The position numbers were made by a program, and so were the translations under genes. Below are positions 31,162 to 44,455 of a DNA stretch of 64,000 bases, piece by piece. The DNA is from Volvox africanus (lineage: Eukaryota; Chlorophyta; Chlorophyceae; Chlamydomonadales; Volvocaceae), in NCBI GenBank assembly GCA_030268105.1, contig BSDZ01000094.1, positions 1,397,001 to 1,461,000 of the forward strand. Reading direction: 5' to 3'. The notes below the pieces were generated by a model that had not been told where the DNA came from, searched no databases, and saw only the letters and a program-made list of their open reading frames with translations. Each line of letters opens with the position of its first letter. The first letter of the stretch is position 1.

Positions 31162-32712
31162 TGTTAGGGCCGCTTGTGCATGTTGAGCGGCAGGTATATA
31201 TATGGGATTATGACGACCTTATACGTAACCGCAGGAGTTTTAGCACATAGATAGTCAGCTGTGCACACAGCCGTTGAGCAAATGAAGCAGCAGGAAGCGC
31301 TGGCAAGTATAAGCGGCGGGCGGGGTCCTAAATAAGCAAGTCGCCGGGACTTCATCTGGTGACCATCACCATCCCCATCATGACAACCTCCTTATGAAAC
31401 CGTGTGTTGTGTTTATCAAATACATCATTGTACTCGTCGCTTTGTTCCAGAACCGGATGAGGGGTTTGCGCCTGAGCGAGGTGAAGGCTATGCTCGCCGC
31501 TCTGCACAAATTTCGATCCTCAGCTTCGTTCGTACGCTTCTTTAGGCCCCAGACCTTTGTTCGGGCCCCTTTGATTCCTTTGCATGTCAACTTCTTTTAC
31601 ATGATATATTCATACTGCTTACTTCTCACTCACGATGTAATATTGAGTTTTATAAAGCAGCAATGATTACTCTCTTGCTTTCTTGGCGGGTACGTCCCTG
31701 GGTACGTCGGTCCCACCTCCCACACAATCATCCAGAGAACGTCATGCATGCGAGCATTTTGGATGCTTGGCTCATTTCTACACCCGAAGTGGTGGTACAG
31801 GACGATGATTCTTGCACAATAACTCCATCCCCGCTCCCCAAAACCCTACCCCCCCCCTTCTGCTTTCCATTCCATCCTGGCTTTTCATTCCCTTCAGTTT
31901 CCCTTCACCTGCAGCATCAAACAATCAGCTGCATGCATTAATAGCAACACTGCTGACCCCCCACTGCATTCTATATGTCTCAACGAACTACAAGCTGGCG
32001 ACAGGCTGCGGCGCCGACTCGGGTCTGGGTACTCGGCGCTTGTACTGCACTGGCACGCCCTCGAACGTTGCCCCTCCCTCCACACTCAGCGCCAAACCGA
32101 TGCCTTGCCAGGGCCCTGGTTCCAAACAGGAAGAGGCCCGGGTGGGGGGCCCGGGTCCGGGTTTGGGACGAGGGGGCCCAGGGTTAGGGGTAGGGTTTGT
32201 TGGAATATGTAGGGGTTTTAGGGTTTTAGGGTTTAGGGTTTTAGCAAGAGGGTTGGGGGCTCAACGAATAACATTCGACATGTTTTCTCAGCCGCTGTTG
32301 CTCCGTGTCGGTCAATGGATGAGGCAGAGGGGAAACAGCAGGGTCTAGATCGGGTCGGCAGGAGGGATGGCAAGCGGGGACGAGACCGTAACGGCCACAT
32401 CAACGAGAACGGCAGCGATACTGACAGCAGCTGCAGCAGCAGCAGCGGGCACATCCCACATCACCCCACAACAACCGCACGCACCCAACACTTCCTGCTC
32501 CCCGTGTTTACCACCCCCGGTGACAACGCCTCTCGTCAGCCCCCACTGAGCCCCTTCACCTTGTCTCCCCGACTGACGCATACCCAAATATCTTATTCTG
32601 CGAAATGCTAAGCTTTGCGCGCTAGGAGGTTAGGGCCTACGTCTCGTAGAATTGAAAAACTGGTGAAACTAAACTGGTGAAAATCGGTTGTTTTTGTGTT
32701 TGCCTCAGTTGT
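31162..32712. other. intergenic stretch
   Basis: Promoter side of the metacaspase gene and 3' flank of the beta-propeller gene. Short frames on both strands carry no motif. The telomere-like tract at 32212 is the only distinct feature. Confidence 0.4.
32181..32244. repeat. interstitial telomere-like tract (TTTTAGGG)
   Basis: Two exact TTTTAGGG units (32216-32231), one 7-base TTTAGGG unit and a partial fourth are preceded by degenerate G-rich units from 32181 (GGGTTAGGGGTAGGG). TTTTAGGG is the telomere repeat of Chlamydomonas and relatives. With genes on both sides, this is an internal scar, not a chromosome end. Confidence 0.8.
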
Positions 32713-35700
32713 TCAGTTGGGTAGTGTGGACTTCCCACCTTTCCCACTGTGCTGTCTTCCGCCGTAGTATAACCGCCAACGGCCAGCTGACATGGACACG
32801 CCACAGGGGCTGCCCACGTCGCCACTGTCCCATGGGTCACTGGGCCCGGACGACCCCGCGCCCGGCCCGGCCAGCACCTCTGGCTCCAGCACCGGCACCG
32901 GGTAGCGCCTCCACGAAGATCCATCCTTGGACACCGCCAAGCCGATGCTACGTCTGTTGTCGGTTGCAACCGCTTCGTAAAACATCAGGAACTGACGGTT
33001 GTCGATGTCACGTACGATACTCAACGCGGCCGGACCCAACGCGTCGAAGGCGCCACCCCCATCGTCTTCATCGTCCGATGCCGCGCCGGCACCGGCGAAG
33101 GCAGCGGGATCAAATACGACGCCCTTCTGAATCCATTTGAATCCATCAGGGGAAGTTGCGAGTGCAACCACGAACCGCCGGCGGGAAGTGTCGTACGCGC
33201 TGTAGTACATGCGAATGTCACGTGGCCCCACCGCCAACACCTGCCGCCCAGTATCACCAAAATCAGGGTTTCAACTTTTGCTGTTTGTGCATTAATCGAT
33301 CAATCAATCCACGGTGAGAAAACGAAAAGGCAAATCCCAGACAACAATTGCATAAGGCCTCTACCGTGCATCATAAGGCCTCCCCCTCCATCTCCCGAGC
33401 CGTTGGGTTTCCCCCAAGGTGCTCGCAGGGGTTTCCCCGGGTTTCTGACCCCCACTGTCCGCTGGCCCTCCCAGTCAGGATCGCACCTGCATACCGCCGT
33501 TGAAGATCAGCCCCTCCGTCTTCTCGATCGCAGCTCCGACATCGAAGAGCGCTCCGGTGTGGTGATCGGCCTCAATGCGGGCCCAGTTGCGGCCATCCTG
33601 GGGGGGCAGGAGGGAGAGATGGAGCGAGGGAAGGCGGGAGGCAAGGATGGAGAGAGGTGGTGAGTGGTGGAGAGAGGCGAATGTGAACCGATACCCTTTA
33701 ATCAGAAACAGAAAACGATATTATCTCATAATGAGTTTTGAAAAGCGAGGGTCGCTGCTTAACCCGACGATCGATCCCCCGGTTATTCCGGAGGGGCGCA
33801 TTCCGTTGTCGCGTCACTGACCAAACACGTGGACAAGAGGAACGTTCTCCGCCCCTTACCAAGTCTCTTCACTGCATGTGAAAACCTGACCCCCACCCAG
33901 TACCTGGTACCCAGTACCCAGTACCCACCTGACCCCCACCCAGTACCCACCTGACTCATTGCTAGCCCCGGACGTAGCCGCAGCCCCTCAACAGCCTGCC
34001 GCTCGCCACTGCTGCTGCGGCCGCCACTGCCAGGGAAGCCCTCCGGCAGCACCACCGGCTCGAAGTCTCCACCCGTATAAAACATCCAATACACACCCAC
34101 GCCGCTGCTGACGGAGCTGTTGGATAGCACCTGTAGCGTCGCGCACAGGCAAAGTGACCCGTGGGCCCTCTCTGATTAACAAGGACTATGAGAGCGGGGT
34201 CAGGCGGGGTTCAGTCCTCTTCAATCAATCAAACAAAATTATATTACGATTGCCATTTTCATCTTATGACGGTATAATGAATAGAAGAGCATTTGGGCCT
34301 ATGTTGTACACCTCCTAGTGTAAGTAAGTGTACGGCATAGCCGGAAGCCCCTTGCGCCCTTACAAATTATATGCATGGTTAGTAACAAAATGAGATCTAC
34401 ATTAATTTAGTCTATCAAATCAAAATATTATCTTAATTTATCTCATATAATCGAATCTAATTGTATTCAAATTTAAAGGAATACATTTATCTCGTCGGGT
34501 CTCTCCGTATTGCACATCGGTATTGCTTCTTTTATTCGCTTGCGAGTTTTCCTGACCCGCTGCTGCGTCCCCGTAAAGAGCGTCTTCACCACTACTACGA
34601 AGTAAGAGACGGCACATGGCTAGAGCCCCGCTGGGGGCTGCCCCACTGGGTGCTAGCAGAGGGATAGCGGGTTGGGCGGACCGAAGAACCGACCTGCACG
34701 TCCCCGGGGATCAAATGACACGTGTCAAAGGTCCACCAGTCCTGATTAGGAGACAGGACAGTGCCAACGTCAGCAGCGGCGTCCTCGCCACGGGCGCCCT
34801 CCACTGCGTCATAGCCCCGAACCCAGTGAATGCCGTCACGGGATACGGCAACACCTGGCAGCAGCGCGAAGAAGAGCCGATGGTGGCGCCGGGGGGGGAG
34901 GGGGGTTCGGAAAACCCTAAGAAAGCAGCAGCCAGGCCGGAACGGAAGAAGAGAACTCGCGATGGGGTGTTCCACTGCAACACTGGGTTAACTGCGGTGG
35001 CGGTGAAAACTCGCAACTCGCTCACATACCCGCACACATACCCGCACACATACCTACGCACCCACCCACCAATGCTTCCAGAGGAGGGCACCAGCGCATC
35101 CACCCCTGCTGCTGCCGCCGGTGAGTCCGACCGCCGGCCGCTGTACCACATGAACCAGCGCTGCTCATTATCCCCCACATAGCACCGCACCTGCGTGCAT
35201 GTGCATGGAGGGCACCCACGACAACGACACCAGCGGCGCAAAAAGGGAACAACCCGAGGCCAGATGTCAATACAGTACCATGCATTACATCGCAGTATAT
35301 CGCAGTGATGAAATCCATTTTCCCCATTGTCAGAGATGTTATATCCAGGGGCCAGGTCCCGCTTGTTTCGGCGGTCGGCCGGACGGGGGCAAGCAAGGTA
35401 AGGTAAGGTAGCTCCAGCAGCCAGGGTCGGCAAGCCGGGAGTCTGACGACGTGCGATACACACATTCACTCACCACGGGTGCACCGACGGCTGCCTCGTC
35501 CCAGCTGCCCGGGGCTCCCTGACCAAAGACCAAGCCGGCAGGCTGTAGCTCTGATGGCTGACTCGAAGGGTGCGAGGCTGCCCCCTCGGCCAAGCTCCTC
35601 AGACGGGGCGGACGGGCCCTCGGGAGCTGCTGTTGGCATGGTCGGGTTGTGGGAGATAGGCCAGGTTCTACCAGATGGTAACGGGACACGGGCAGCCCTG

Positions 35701-35842
35701 GGCAGCTGGGGCGCAGCGTCACGGCTGCCGGGCAGGCGGGCTGATGGCGCGTAGGAAAGTTTGAAGCATGCTGCCTTAGGCCGATCATTCCGACGATCTC
35801 GCGCGCGCGGTGTAAAGGAAAGTGCCCCTGGGTCGCCTGCAT
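32713..35842 (-). CDS. five-bladed beta-propeller glycosidase-like protein, 6 exons
   Basis: Exons with continuous phase: 35842-35474, 35190-35070, 34854-34694, 34130-33951, 33597-33487 and 33240-32713; about 490 residues. Repeated blade motifs are clear: RWFMWYSGR, GVAVSRDGIHWVRG, YWMFYTGGDFEP, RMYYSAYD with ALATSPDGFKWIQKG, FLMFYEAV with GLAVSKDGSSWRRYP, and RWRLYYGG. This alternation of aromatic strands with S-x-DG-x-x-W turns is the hallmark of the GH43/GH32/GH62-like propeller superfamily, and plants and algae have a conserved, uncharacterised member. The N-terminal 110 residues are Arg/Pro/Ser-rich with few acidic residues, perhaps a plastid transit peptide. Whether the acidic catalytic residues of active enzymes are kept cannot be judged without a structure-based alignment. 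Confidence 0.75.
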
Positions 35843-36070
35843 AGTGGTATCCTTGCTTGCAAGCAGTGCAGGATGCCTCGGAAATTCAATAGAGAACGGC
35901 TTTTATCATTTAAACTTTTCCTAAATGATAAGATGGATGACTGGAATGCTTGTCAGGTTTAGCATGCTAGTATGCATCGCTTGACCCTGATTGGTGATCT
36001 GCACGGCAACACAGTTCTCGGCAAATGCAGACCAAGTGGCCGCCCATTTCGTCAATAAGGTAACGGTTGG
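35843..36070. other. divergent intergenic region, propeller / HIT genes
   Basis: About 228 bp between the divergent starts of the beta-propeller gene and the HIT gene; it should contain both promoters. No element is recognised. Confidence 0.4.
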
Positions 36071-37237
<1,167 letters not shown>

Positions 37238-37592
37238 GTTACAAATACACATGTGCTGCAACACACATTTTTGCTGCAGTGAACAACCAGATTTGTAACG
37301 TTTATATATCGACAATCATTCTGGTTTTCCAATGCAGCGGATCTGGGAATGCCTCGAGCCAGTGTCGCCCGAAATTGAAAACGGCATGGAATATGCCAAT
37401 TGAAAGCTAATATTGGAAACGCGGGAAATGAAATGTACGATTGTGTGGATTCGAAATTAACGATCAGTTTATGGTATGTTACACGACCTCCACAAAGTGG
37501 CAAATTTTTGTAGAATGGCACATCTAATCGTGCCACCGTGATCAGAAAACCGCCACCCAGTGCCTGTAGCTGTCGACGACCATAGAAGCCGT

Positions 37593-38984
37593 TTACTTCT
37601 TCTTGGCAACACCCACAGTCTTGCCAGCGCGACCAGTGGTCTTCGTGTGCTGACCACGCACACGCAGGCCCCAGTAGTGGCGCAGACCGCGATGATTGCG
37701 AATCTTCTTCAGGCGCTCCAAATCATCACGGAAGGCAGTGTCTAGGCCCGACGATGTCAGCTGCAGAACATGGCAGTGAATACATTAAGGAGGAAGTACT
37801 GTTATCATGTAAACTCCGAAGCTATTCTAAGGGACCCCCAACATAAGAGGACCAGTTCGCCTTGTGTATGACAGCTGGAAGTCAACCTACATCAGACAGC
37901 ACAACATCACCTTTCCAACGCCGCAGTCATGTCCGACTTAATGAAATAAATTTCCGCAGTCCATGACCACGTCATGGAACAACACCATACCCCAGTGAAC
38001 GAATGGAAGTGCGGGATGCACAGACAGCACAGCATAGGCCCCTCCCCCCCAAAACAGTTGACGACCACAGATCCAGCCAGCTTTAGACGCACCCATTCAT
38101 TACGCAGGCACTGTCTGCATTCATGTCTGAGGCTATATCATGCACCATAAGACTCAACACCTAGACTGACGTTCCGGCTGTGCGAAAAAATGTTGTACGG
38201 GAGCCGACGTGGCCCTGGCTTGCATTAGCAGGCGACCCATGGGTGTGACAAGGCGTAAATGACTATAATATGCTTCTTCCCACAGCACCATGTTAATATT
38301 GCAGCTAACCACCCCGGAGATAGTGTGCGCTTACAAAAGTAGAGTTGTAAGAATGCCATGCAGCAATGACCAATGAACATTTCCTTTCCACTAAGTTTAG
38401 GCCCCGAAATTGTGGCAACTGGCTTCGGCTGGATCAAGGGATGAACTCTCCAAGACGCTCACCTGGCTGAAGCGGCCGGTTTTGTGGTCCTTCTGCCTGT
38501 TCAGGAACCAGTCCGGGATCTTGTAAGCACGAGGGTTGGCGACGATGCCCATCATGCGCTCAAGCTCGTCAGCGGAGCACTCGCCTGCAAAGAATACGGA
38601 GGTCCTACTCATCATCTCTTCCCGTCGAAGGCCAGGATGAAGAGCATGCCAGCATCGCATTCGTACCGAAGACATATGGTATACAATTCCCAACATGGGA
38701 AAGGTTTAACCCAGCACCACACTTGCCCTAATCCAACTACCCCGGGGCAACTGGTGTGCCCCCGCGCCCTAACCCCACCCCAATCCGGGTAGTGGTTGCA
38801 TGAAACCCTCACCGGCACGCTTCTTTAGGTCAACCTCAGCCTTCTTGCAGACCAGGTTAGAGAAACGGCGGCCAATACCCTTAATGGCCGTCATGGCATA
38901 CATAATCTTGTTCTTGCCATCCACGTTCGTGTTCAGCAGACGCAGAATGTGCTGAAAATCATCGCCCTGGACAAGGGAGCCCAT
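37593..38984 (-). CDS. RPS18: cytosolic ribosomal protein uS13 (S18), 3 exons
   Basis: Exons 38984-38813, 38584-38463 and 37760-37593 give about 153 residues, the usual length. It starts [20 protein letters not shown], contains [20 protein letters not shown] and [17 protein letters not shown], and ends [20 protein letters not shown] plus a basic tail. The protein sits in the head of the 40S subunit and contacts the P-site tRNA and the 60S. Splice sites and lengths are canonical. A TGTAA motif on the minus strand at 37483-37479 may be the poly(A) signal. Confidence 0.97.
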
Positions 38985-41404
38985 TTTGCTGCAGCCAAAG
39001 AAAACAAGTGCGCAAACCGGTGCGCAGTTCAGGCATGGCAGCCGCCGTCTCCGAATCGTGGGAAGCAAAATCCCCTTAAAAGCAATTCACCCCAACCACT
39101 TGTTATGATCAACACATTTTGCATAGAAGCGCTGACAATAATTAAGCTGCTGCCGCCAGTCTGAGCCGGAGACACTTGTACAGGGCTGTATATCATGAAT
39201 TACAGCTCTATCACGTAGAAAACTGATCATATGAGTTCACACCCTAGGAGCCACTGCTCAGCTTAAGTTTCACAAACATCGCCGCCGTCCATTCTCACCC
39301 CACTCTACTGCAAGCCGACGTAAGACGACGGCTTCACAACGTGAAAGGATGTGCTCGCAGCCGAAAGAGGGAAATATGATGTAAGCATGCACACTAGTAC
39401 ACCCGGCCCCATGTCGCTCCAGGGTGACCACGATGGTCGTTCAAGAAACGTTAACTAATGACATGAACTTATACATTAGTTTTCCGTCTTAGCGTGTAAA
39501 TAAACAACTAAATGTTTCATTCTGCACGATCTTTGAGTACTAATGCACCTTTTCGTTTTTCCATGGAATCCTTTTATGCATCGCAGCCAAAGCTTTAGAA
39601 TTGGGCTGTGGATATTATACAAGCTGGGACTTCGGCGCGTTTGGGCTGTAACGCATATGTGAGTGCGGCAAGAATGTGGGCTCCAGCAGCGTTTTTAAGC
39701 GTCATAAGACTTCATTATCCGGGACTAGGGGTGCACAAATCCGCGAAATCAATTCTCCGTCCAGAGGCTATGTACTCCATCCGCAGGCTGCGGCTAAATA
39801 TCTAAGTCCCGGCAGGGTGTGTGTCTGGGGCCGGGGAGTGAGCCGTCTGCCCTCTGCCAGTTGCTCGGCCCCGTAGACCCTAGCAAGCACATCAGCCGCG
39901 CAGTATACGTATTCGTTAAGGCATTCACAGACATATAAATTGGAGTATATCTACACCTACCTGCCTATCACATGTGCACCTGTGTCTGTATGGGTTATGA
40001 TGGTATGTCCATAACGGCTACCGTTTCCTAACGCCAACCGTTTTCGTTAGTAAGGCGTGGATCCGAGGACAATACAGAAGAAACGTGGTACATGCATGTA
40101 TGTCTACAGTTACTATGTTGCGTTGTACTGTACCTGACGTCTGCAGCACTACTTAATAGGCTTCGTTAATCGTCTCGGATACACGTTTCAGTTGTCGCCC
40201 ACCCGCAAATGAAAGGCACCCGTGTGGGTAAATCCAGCACGGCTTCGAGGGGGGCGCTCTGAATCTGAATCGTACATGTCCCCTGTCCCCTAACGTCTGT
40301 TTTGTGACTGGGATCGTAGAAGTGCAGGCGACAAATCCTTACACGGCAACCTATTCGACTTTCGAGATTTTAGTTGGCGACATCAAGCAAATTGACGTCA
40401 ATTGCAAAGTCAAGACAAAACCGAGAAACGATATATCTGATACGAATAGTGTCACCATCCCCGCCATACAGTAGGGAAGCACGGGCGTTGGACGGTGCTC
40501 TGTTCTATTCATCGCCTCAGCAGACCCCAGCAGACCTGCTGGTACAGTAAATGGTACATGCTGACCGAGAAGCAACCCCGGCAGTCAAAAATAGATTGCG
40601 AACATCGCACGTGGCTGTTATTTAATGTGTGAGTGAAGGAGGCTGGTACTGTGCGAGGCTATGCCAATATGGTAAGGGACTGTTAGGTGAAAGCAACATG
40701 TCCAGTGCTCTCTTGGTGAAAGCAAATTCGCTTCCTACGGCTCTAGAGGGGGGGGCATCCCTTCCTCGGGGAAAGAGGGGAGCAAAGGAGTACAGTAGGT
40801 TCTCCTGCCCGTGTAACGCGGTCTCACCATCCTCTTACGAGGCTCCTGGCTACCAGCTGCTTCCCCTCCTTTTTTCACCTTACGGTCGAGAGATCTCAAA
40901 CTTTGCCATGCGATAAAAATGTAATCTAGGAACCTGAAGGAATCTCTAAGAACCCGAAGATAAAGTTCTAAACCCAAGGATATTAGGCAGAAGACATCTC
41001 ACCTCTCCCTGTACCTCCTCACTCGTGATCACCGAGATAATCGGGCAGGCAATCACTTTTTTCTTGTGTCCTCTATCTATCCTAAGCCTAGGCTTAGGCC
41101 TGGTCCTCATCGTCACACCACCCCGGATAAGGTTCCTACGCACAGCTTGCTGCACAGCCATGTTCATGAACGGGCTCAGTGGCTTCGGCGGTCGACAGCT
41201 CATCAAGAGAGGGCCAGGGCCGGTCGGTGCAGCCGGCTGCTGCTCAGCAGGCCTGCCAGAGGAAGAAGGCGAAGATGGGCAGGGAGGAGGCAGGCACGTC
41301 TGCGACCGCTGCTGAGTGGCGCCAGAGTCCGACGACATTACCCCAATCTGTGCTTCTAGTGGCTTATGAGGATTTAAGAGAGACGCCTTCAATTTTTCAT
41401 AGGT
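38985..41404. other. long intergenic stretch with one possible orphan exon
   Basis: The promoter of RPS18 should be at the left end. A plus-strand open stretch at about 40319-40474 (EVQATNPYTATYSTFEILVG, then KQIDVNCKVKTKP, TAG stop) looks protein-like and follows an AG, but no partner exon or family was found. A minus-strand frame at 40946-41392 is likewise open but low in recognisable signal. Otherwise nothing is seen. Confidence 0.35.
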
Positions 41405-42679
41405 TCATTTGCGGACCATGGCTGCAGCTGTGTACAGTTTGATGGTCGGCTCGACACGCTCCACCACGCCCCGCACGAGCACCTCAAATATTATTTGTGC
41501 TCATATTGATTACGCGGGGCCAGTACCTTTATGAAATCCCTGAGGGCGGTGTAAATTGGGTCGTCCTTGGATGTGGGGGACTTGATGGTCTGCTGGCACG
41601 CGTCCACGACCACCACATCGGTGGCGGCCGCCCACGGTGGATGGGCCGTGTAGGGGATGCAGACGCGCTGGTCCGTTGGGCCAAGGTCCGTCGCACCATT
41701 CTCAAACACGCAGAGCGTCTGCCATCGGGTGCCGCCATCACCACCGCAAATGCTGATGTCCATGAGTTTGGAAAAGGTGGTATTGATTTCGTTGATGTCC
41801 ATGCTGCCGTCCAGCACAGATGTCTCCACGATGAGTTGCCTGTTCCAGTCGACGGTGAAGTATGGGGGGTAGCGTAGAACACCAGGCCCCGGATGCTCCG
41901 CAGGGAGCGGTGATTGGCGTCCGCAGAAACGGATGCGCGGATGTGTGCTGAACGGATGACTTCCTACATCACCAGGCCTGATAGGCCGTGGCCTACCAGC
42001 ACTACTGGGCGCCCAGGCACGCATACTGTCAATGCGGTGAGGTACTCGTGGATAATGTGGGCAACTGTATCAAGGAAAGGGCGAATACCTCTGTAAGTAG
42101 ATTCAGGCTCGTATGTCCATATGACCATAGACAGAACGCGGATGGGCAGGCCCTCTGCCGCTGAACCGAGCCAGTCGGCCGGCCAGCACTGCAACCCATC
42201 CCGTGTCAGCCACGCAGACTGCGCAGGTCCCCAGCAGCCCGTAGGCGGTTGGGGGACGTTGATGAAGATGACATCTTAAAGGGGCTCCGGGTGGGAAGTG
42301 AGCACAAAGACCCCACTCATGCCACTGCCGTCACTAAGCAGGCACTCGGGGCCAGTTGGCGCTCTTAAGCCGGCAGGCGCTCTTGAGCCGGCAGGCGCTT
42401 TTGGGCCGTCATGCACTCCGGGGCTGGCAGGCACTCCGGGGCTGGCAGGCACTCTGGGGCCGGTATTCGTTGTGATGGAGCTGGCGGAGCAGGTGATGAC
42501 AGTTTTCCCGGAGGTCTCTGACGCCCTGGGGATCCTAGATTGGCCCCCCGTCCGCGAATGCCCAGGAACAGCATGCCCAGTGCAGTAACCACCGTCGCGC
42601 ACCCAGCCGCGCCAATCGCACCCGCGTACTTCTTCCAAGTAAAGTGCGCGAGTAAGGTTCGTAATCTGATGAAGCCCAT
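41405..42679 (-). pseudogene. SERAC1-like alpha/beta-hydrolase, degenerate
   Basis: The N-terminus has a membrane anchor (YAGAIGAAGCATVVTALGML) then a linker of repeated PAPECL units. Family landmarks follow: SGVFVLTSHPEPL, DVIFINVPQ, WPADWLGSAAEGLPIRVLSM, RPVVLVGHGLSGLV, RGLVFYATPH, VVVVDACQQTIKSP and KDDPIYTALRDFI, ending near 41405 (IKLYTAAAMVRK). Four defects are visible. The frame changes within the linker; an in-frame TAA (42276-42278) separates HPEPL from DVIF; the usual nucleophile elbow G-H-S-x-G reads GHGLSG, so the serine is missing; and the frame shifts right after FYATPH. Introns explain none of these cleanly. Working relatives act in phospholipid metabolism; this copy is probably dead or dying. 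Confidence 0.65.
42364..42472. repeat. short tandem repeats in the linker of the SERAC1-like gene
   Basis: About six imperfect 18-bp units built around GCCGGCAGGCGCTCTTGA and GGCTGGCAGGCACTCCGG. On the minus strand they encode PAPECL/PAQERL units. Slippage here may have caused the nearby frame change. Confidence 0.8.
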
Positions 42680-43028
42680 AGTTGCGACCCGTAATTAAAT
42701 TACGCTCAAACACACTTAAGGCTAACAGTACGGAAGGTAAGTCTCGTACACTCTTTTCAGGCGTAATACATTATGGTGGCATGCTGGGTGCGAGCTGCAA
42801 GACAGCCCCTTCTTAATATTTCGAGTTACGTACGGACGTATAAAGTATAGCGGTACAGACACTGCATGCATGCCGATAAGCAGATGCACCCCATTGCGAC
42901 CCGAGCCCCCATCACGGACGCGGGCTTGCCGGTAGTAAGTATGCTGTCGATGTCATGCTGTCGACGTGCTCGACGGTATGGGCCCATATGGGCCCAATCA
43001 TCTGGCCCGAGGACAGGCTCACCTTGGT

Positions 43029-43556
43029 CTACGGACACATTGGGCACTGAGGTGGCAGTTCGGGAGGGCAGTCGTTGACATCCATGGTCATGAGGAACAC
43101 TTGAGCACCAAAGTAGTCTTGCAACCCCTGGTGCCTCCATCCGTGGCGCTCATACCACGCGGCAGTGTCACTTTTTTCCGTCCATAGGTGCAGCTTTGGG
43201 ATGGCGAGACTGTACGCCAGGGCACGTACGGCAGCGATGAGGTGATTGCCCACCTGCTGGTCGCGGAACTCCGGCCAGCCAGCTGCCCAAATCTGGCCGG
43301 ACTTTTGGCATGTCCTTAAGCTGCAAGGTCGTAGTGCCGACAAACTTGCCGGCTGGTGTGTGCGTAACCAGGACTATGGGAGCCTTGTCGGTTTGCATGT
43401 AGTTCTTGTGGAGGTTGTCGGCGAACTGTTCGACCGAAAGGATGTCAAAGTCGTTACTGTACGCATCCGGCCACTCGTTGAAGCAGATGCGCGCCACGTC
43501 GTCAGTGAATTGGGGCACCTCAGCAAGGATGTGGACAGCGGCTGGCGCGCCATCCT
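43029..43556 (-). pseudogene. GNAT-family acetyltransferase with a mid-gene frameshift
   Basis: The first frame reads PQFTDDVARICFNEWPDAYS and continues to VGTTTLQLKDMPKVRPDLGS and WLAG. The second frame continues the family with PEFRDQQVGNHLIAAVRALA, then LHLWTEKSDTAAWYERHGWR, and ends near CPMCP. The switch falls near 43275, inside the beta-strand leading to the acetyl-CoA loop, where a few residues (the usual V.P.YRGKG approach) are missing; no GT-AG intron fits. This looks like a small deletion in a formerly active acetyltransferase. No clear ATG opens the first exon, so an upstream exon may exist. Confidence 0.6.
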
Positions 43557-43862
43557 TTAGTGTAAAGAAACGTCAAAGCTGCACATCATTCTAACCCCCG
43601 CGCGGTGTTGTTGAAATGTCACCGGAATTATTCTGCAAAACGGCATGAGCTGTCGTTGACCTATCAGCTATACCCCCCAGAGCCAGCCGCACAATATGCC
43701 TGCCAAACGCACACGAAGCAGGAGGACAGACACACGCAAGACAGACACCCTCGCGGCCAAGAGCATTGCGTACCGAGAGTTCCTATAACGCCGCCCCCAT
43801 TTTGCAGCCAGCCACACGTGCCCATTTTGCAGCCTGCCGTGCCCCCTCGGCCTCTACCTCCT

Positions 43863-44455
43863 CTAGGCAGAGGCTCCACTGCGCTGCCGCCTGGAGTACA
43901 CGCGGATGTGCAGCCTCCGCCCGGTTCCCCAACCCAAAACAACGTGTCCCCCCCACTTGTACTGCTCCAGAAAGGGGGCCCCGTCCCGCGGCCAGCACAA
44001 GAACAGCGCCCGATCGCGGCAGCCGCCCTGCGCCTGGAGGTACTCGGCTCCGTCTTGTCGCACCGTGTCCTTGAACCAGCGCGCTTCCCCAAACTCGCTG
44101 CCGCTGTCCACCGCGATCACGTCCACGCCCCGCGCCTGCAGCAGCATCGCCCAGTAGCCGGTGCCGGACCCCAGCTCCAGCACGCGCCCGTTAGAGACGC
44201 GCTGGATTGTGGCCAAAGCCGCGGACGAAGGGATCGCGTAGCCGAACTCCGGAATGTTCTTCCAGCGAAGCTTCAAGAACTTGCTGTGGTCCAGCAGTTC
44301 AATGAACCCTGGAGTCCCAAAGTATTGCCACAAATGGCCGCCAACATAGTTGATGCTCCGCCCCCATGGCTCCCACACATCATGCAGAAAGGTGTTCAAG
44401 GGTCGGGTGGTTCCAAGAAGCGCGCCATGGTGCGATTGTAGTTCTAAAATGGCTG
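43863..44455 (-). CDS. SAM-dependent methyltransferase-like protein
   Basis: An open frame of at least 178 codons carries the SAM-binding motif I as RVLELGSGTGYWAMLLQARG followed by VDVIAVDSG (strand 2 acidic end). Further on, ALFLCWPRDGAPFLEQYKWG corresponds to the LLCWPP-type segment of an uncharacterised class I methyltransferase group found in protists and algae. Upstream of the first methionine-like codon (44399) the frame stays open to about 44455, next to a CAG acceptor, so at least one 5' exon is probably missing; no ATG in this exon is in frame at its beginning. The protein ends in a TGA at 43863-43865. The substrate is unknown. Confidence 0.65.

Noticed and set aside
35971..36058. 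Short frame starting MHRLTLIGDLHGNT before the HIT gene
   Set aside because: It ends in a stop before the HIT start and cannot be joined in phase; the phosphoesterase-like GDLHG string is too short to support a gene.
42298..42588. Plus-strand 96-codon frame with GALKPAGALEPAG-type repeats
   Set aside because: Antisense reading of the 18-bp repeats in the SERAC1-like linker.
43605..44441. A 278-codon plus-strand frame
   Set aside because: It lies opposite the methyltransferase frame, which carries the SAM motif; the plus frame is a Pro/Arg/His-rich shadow.
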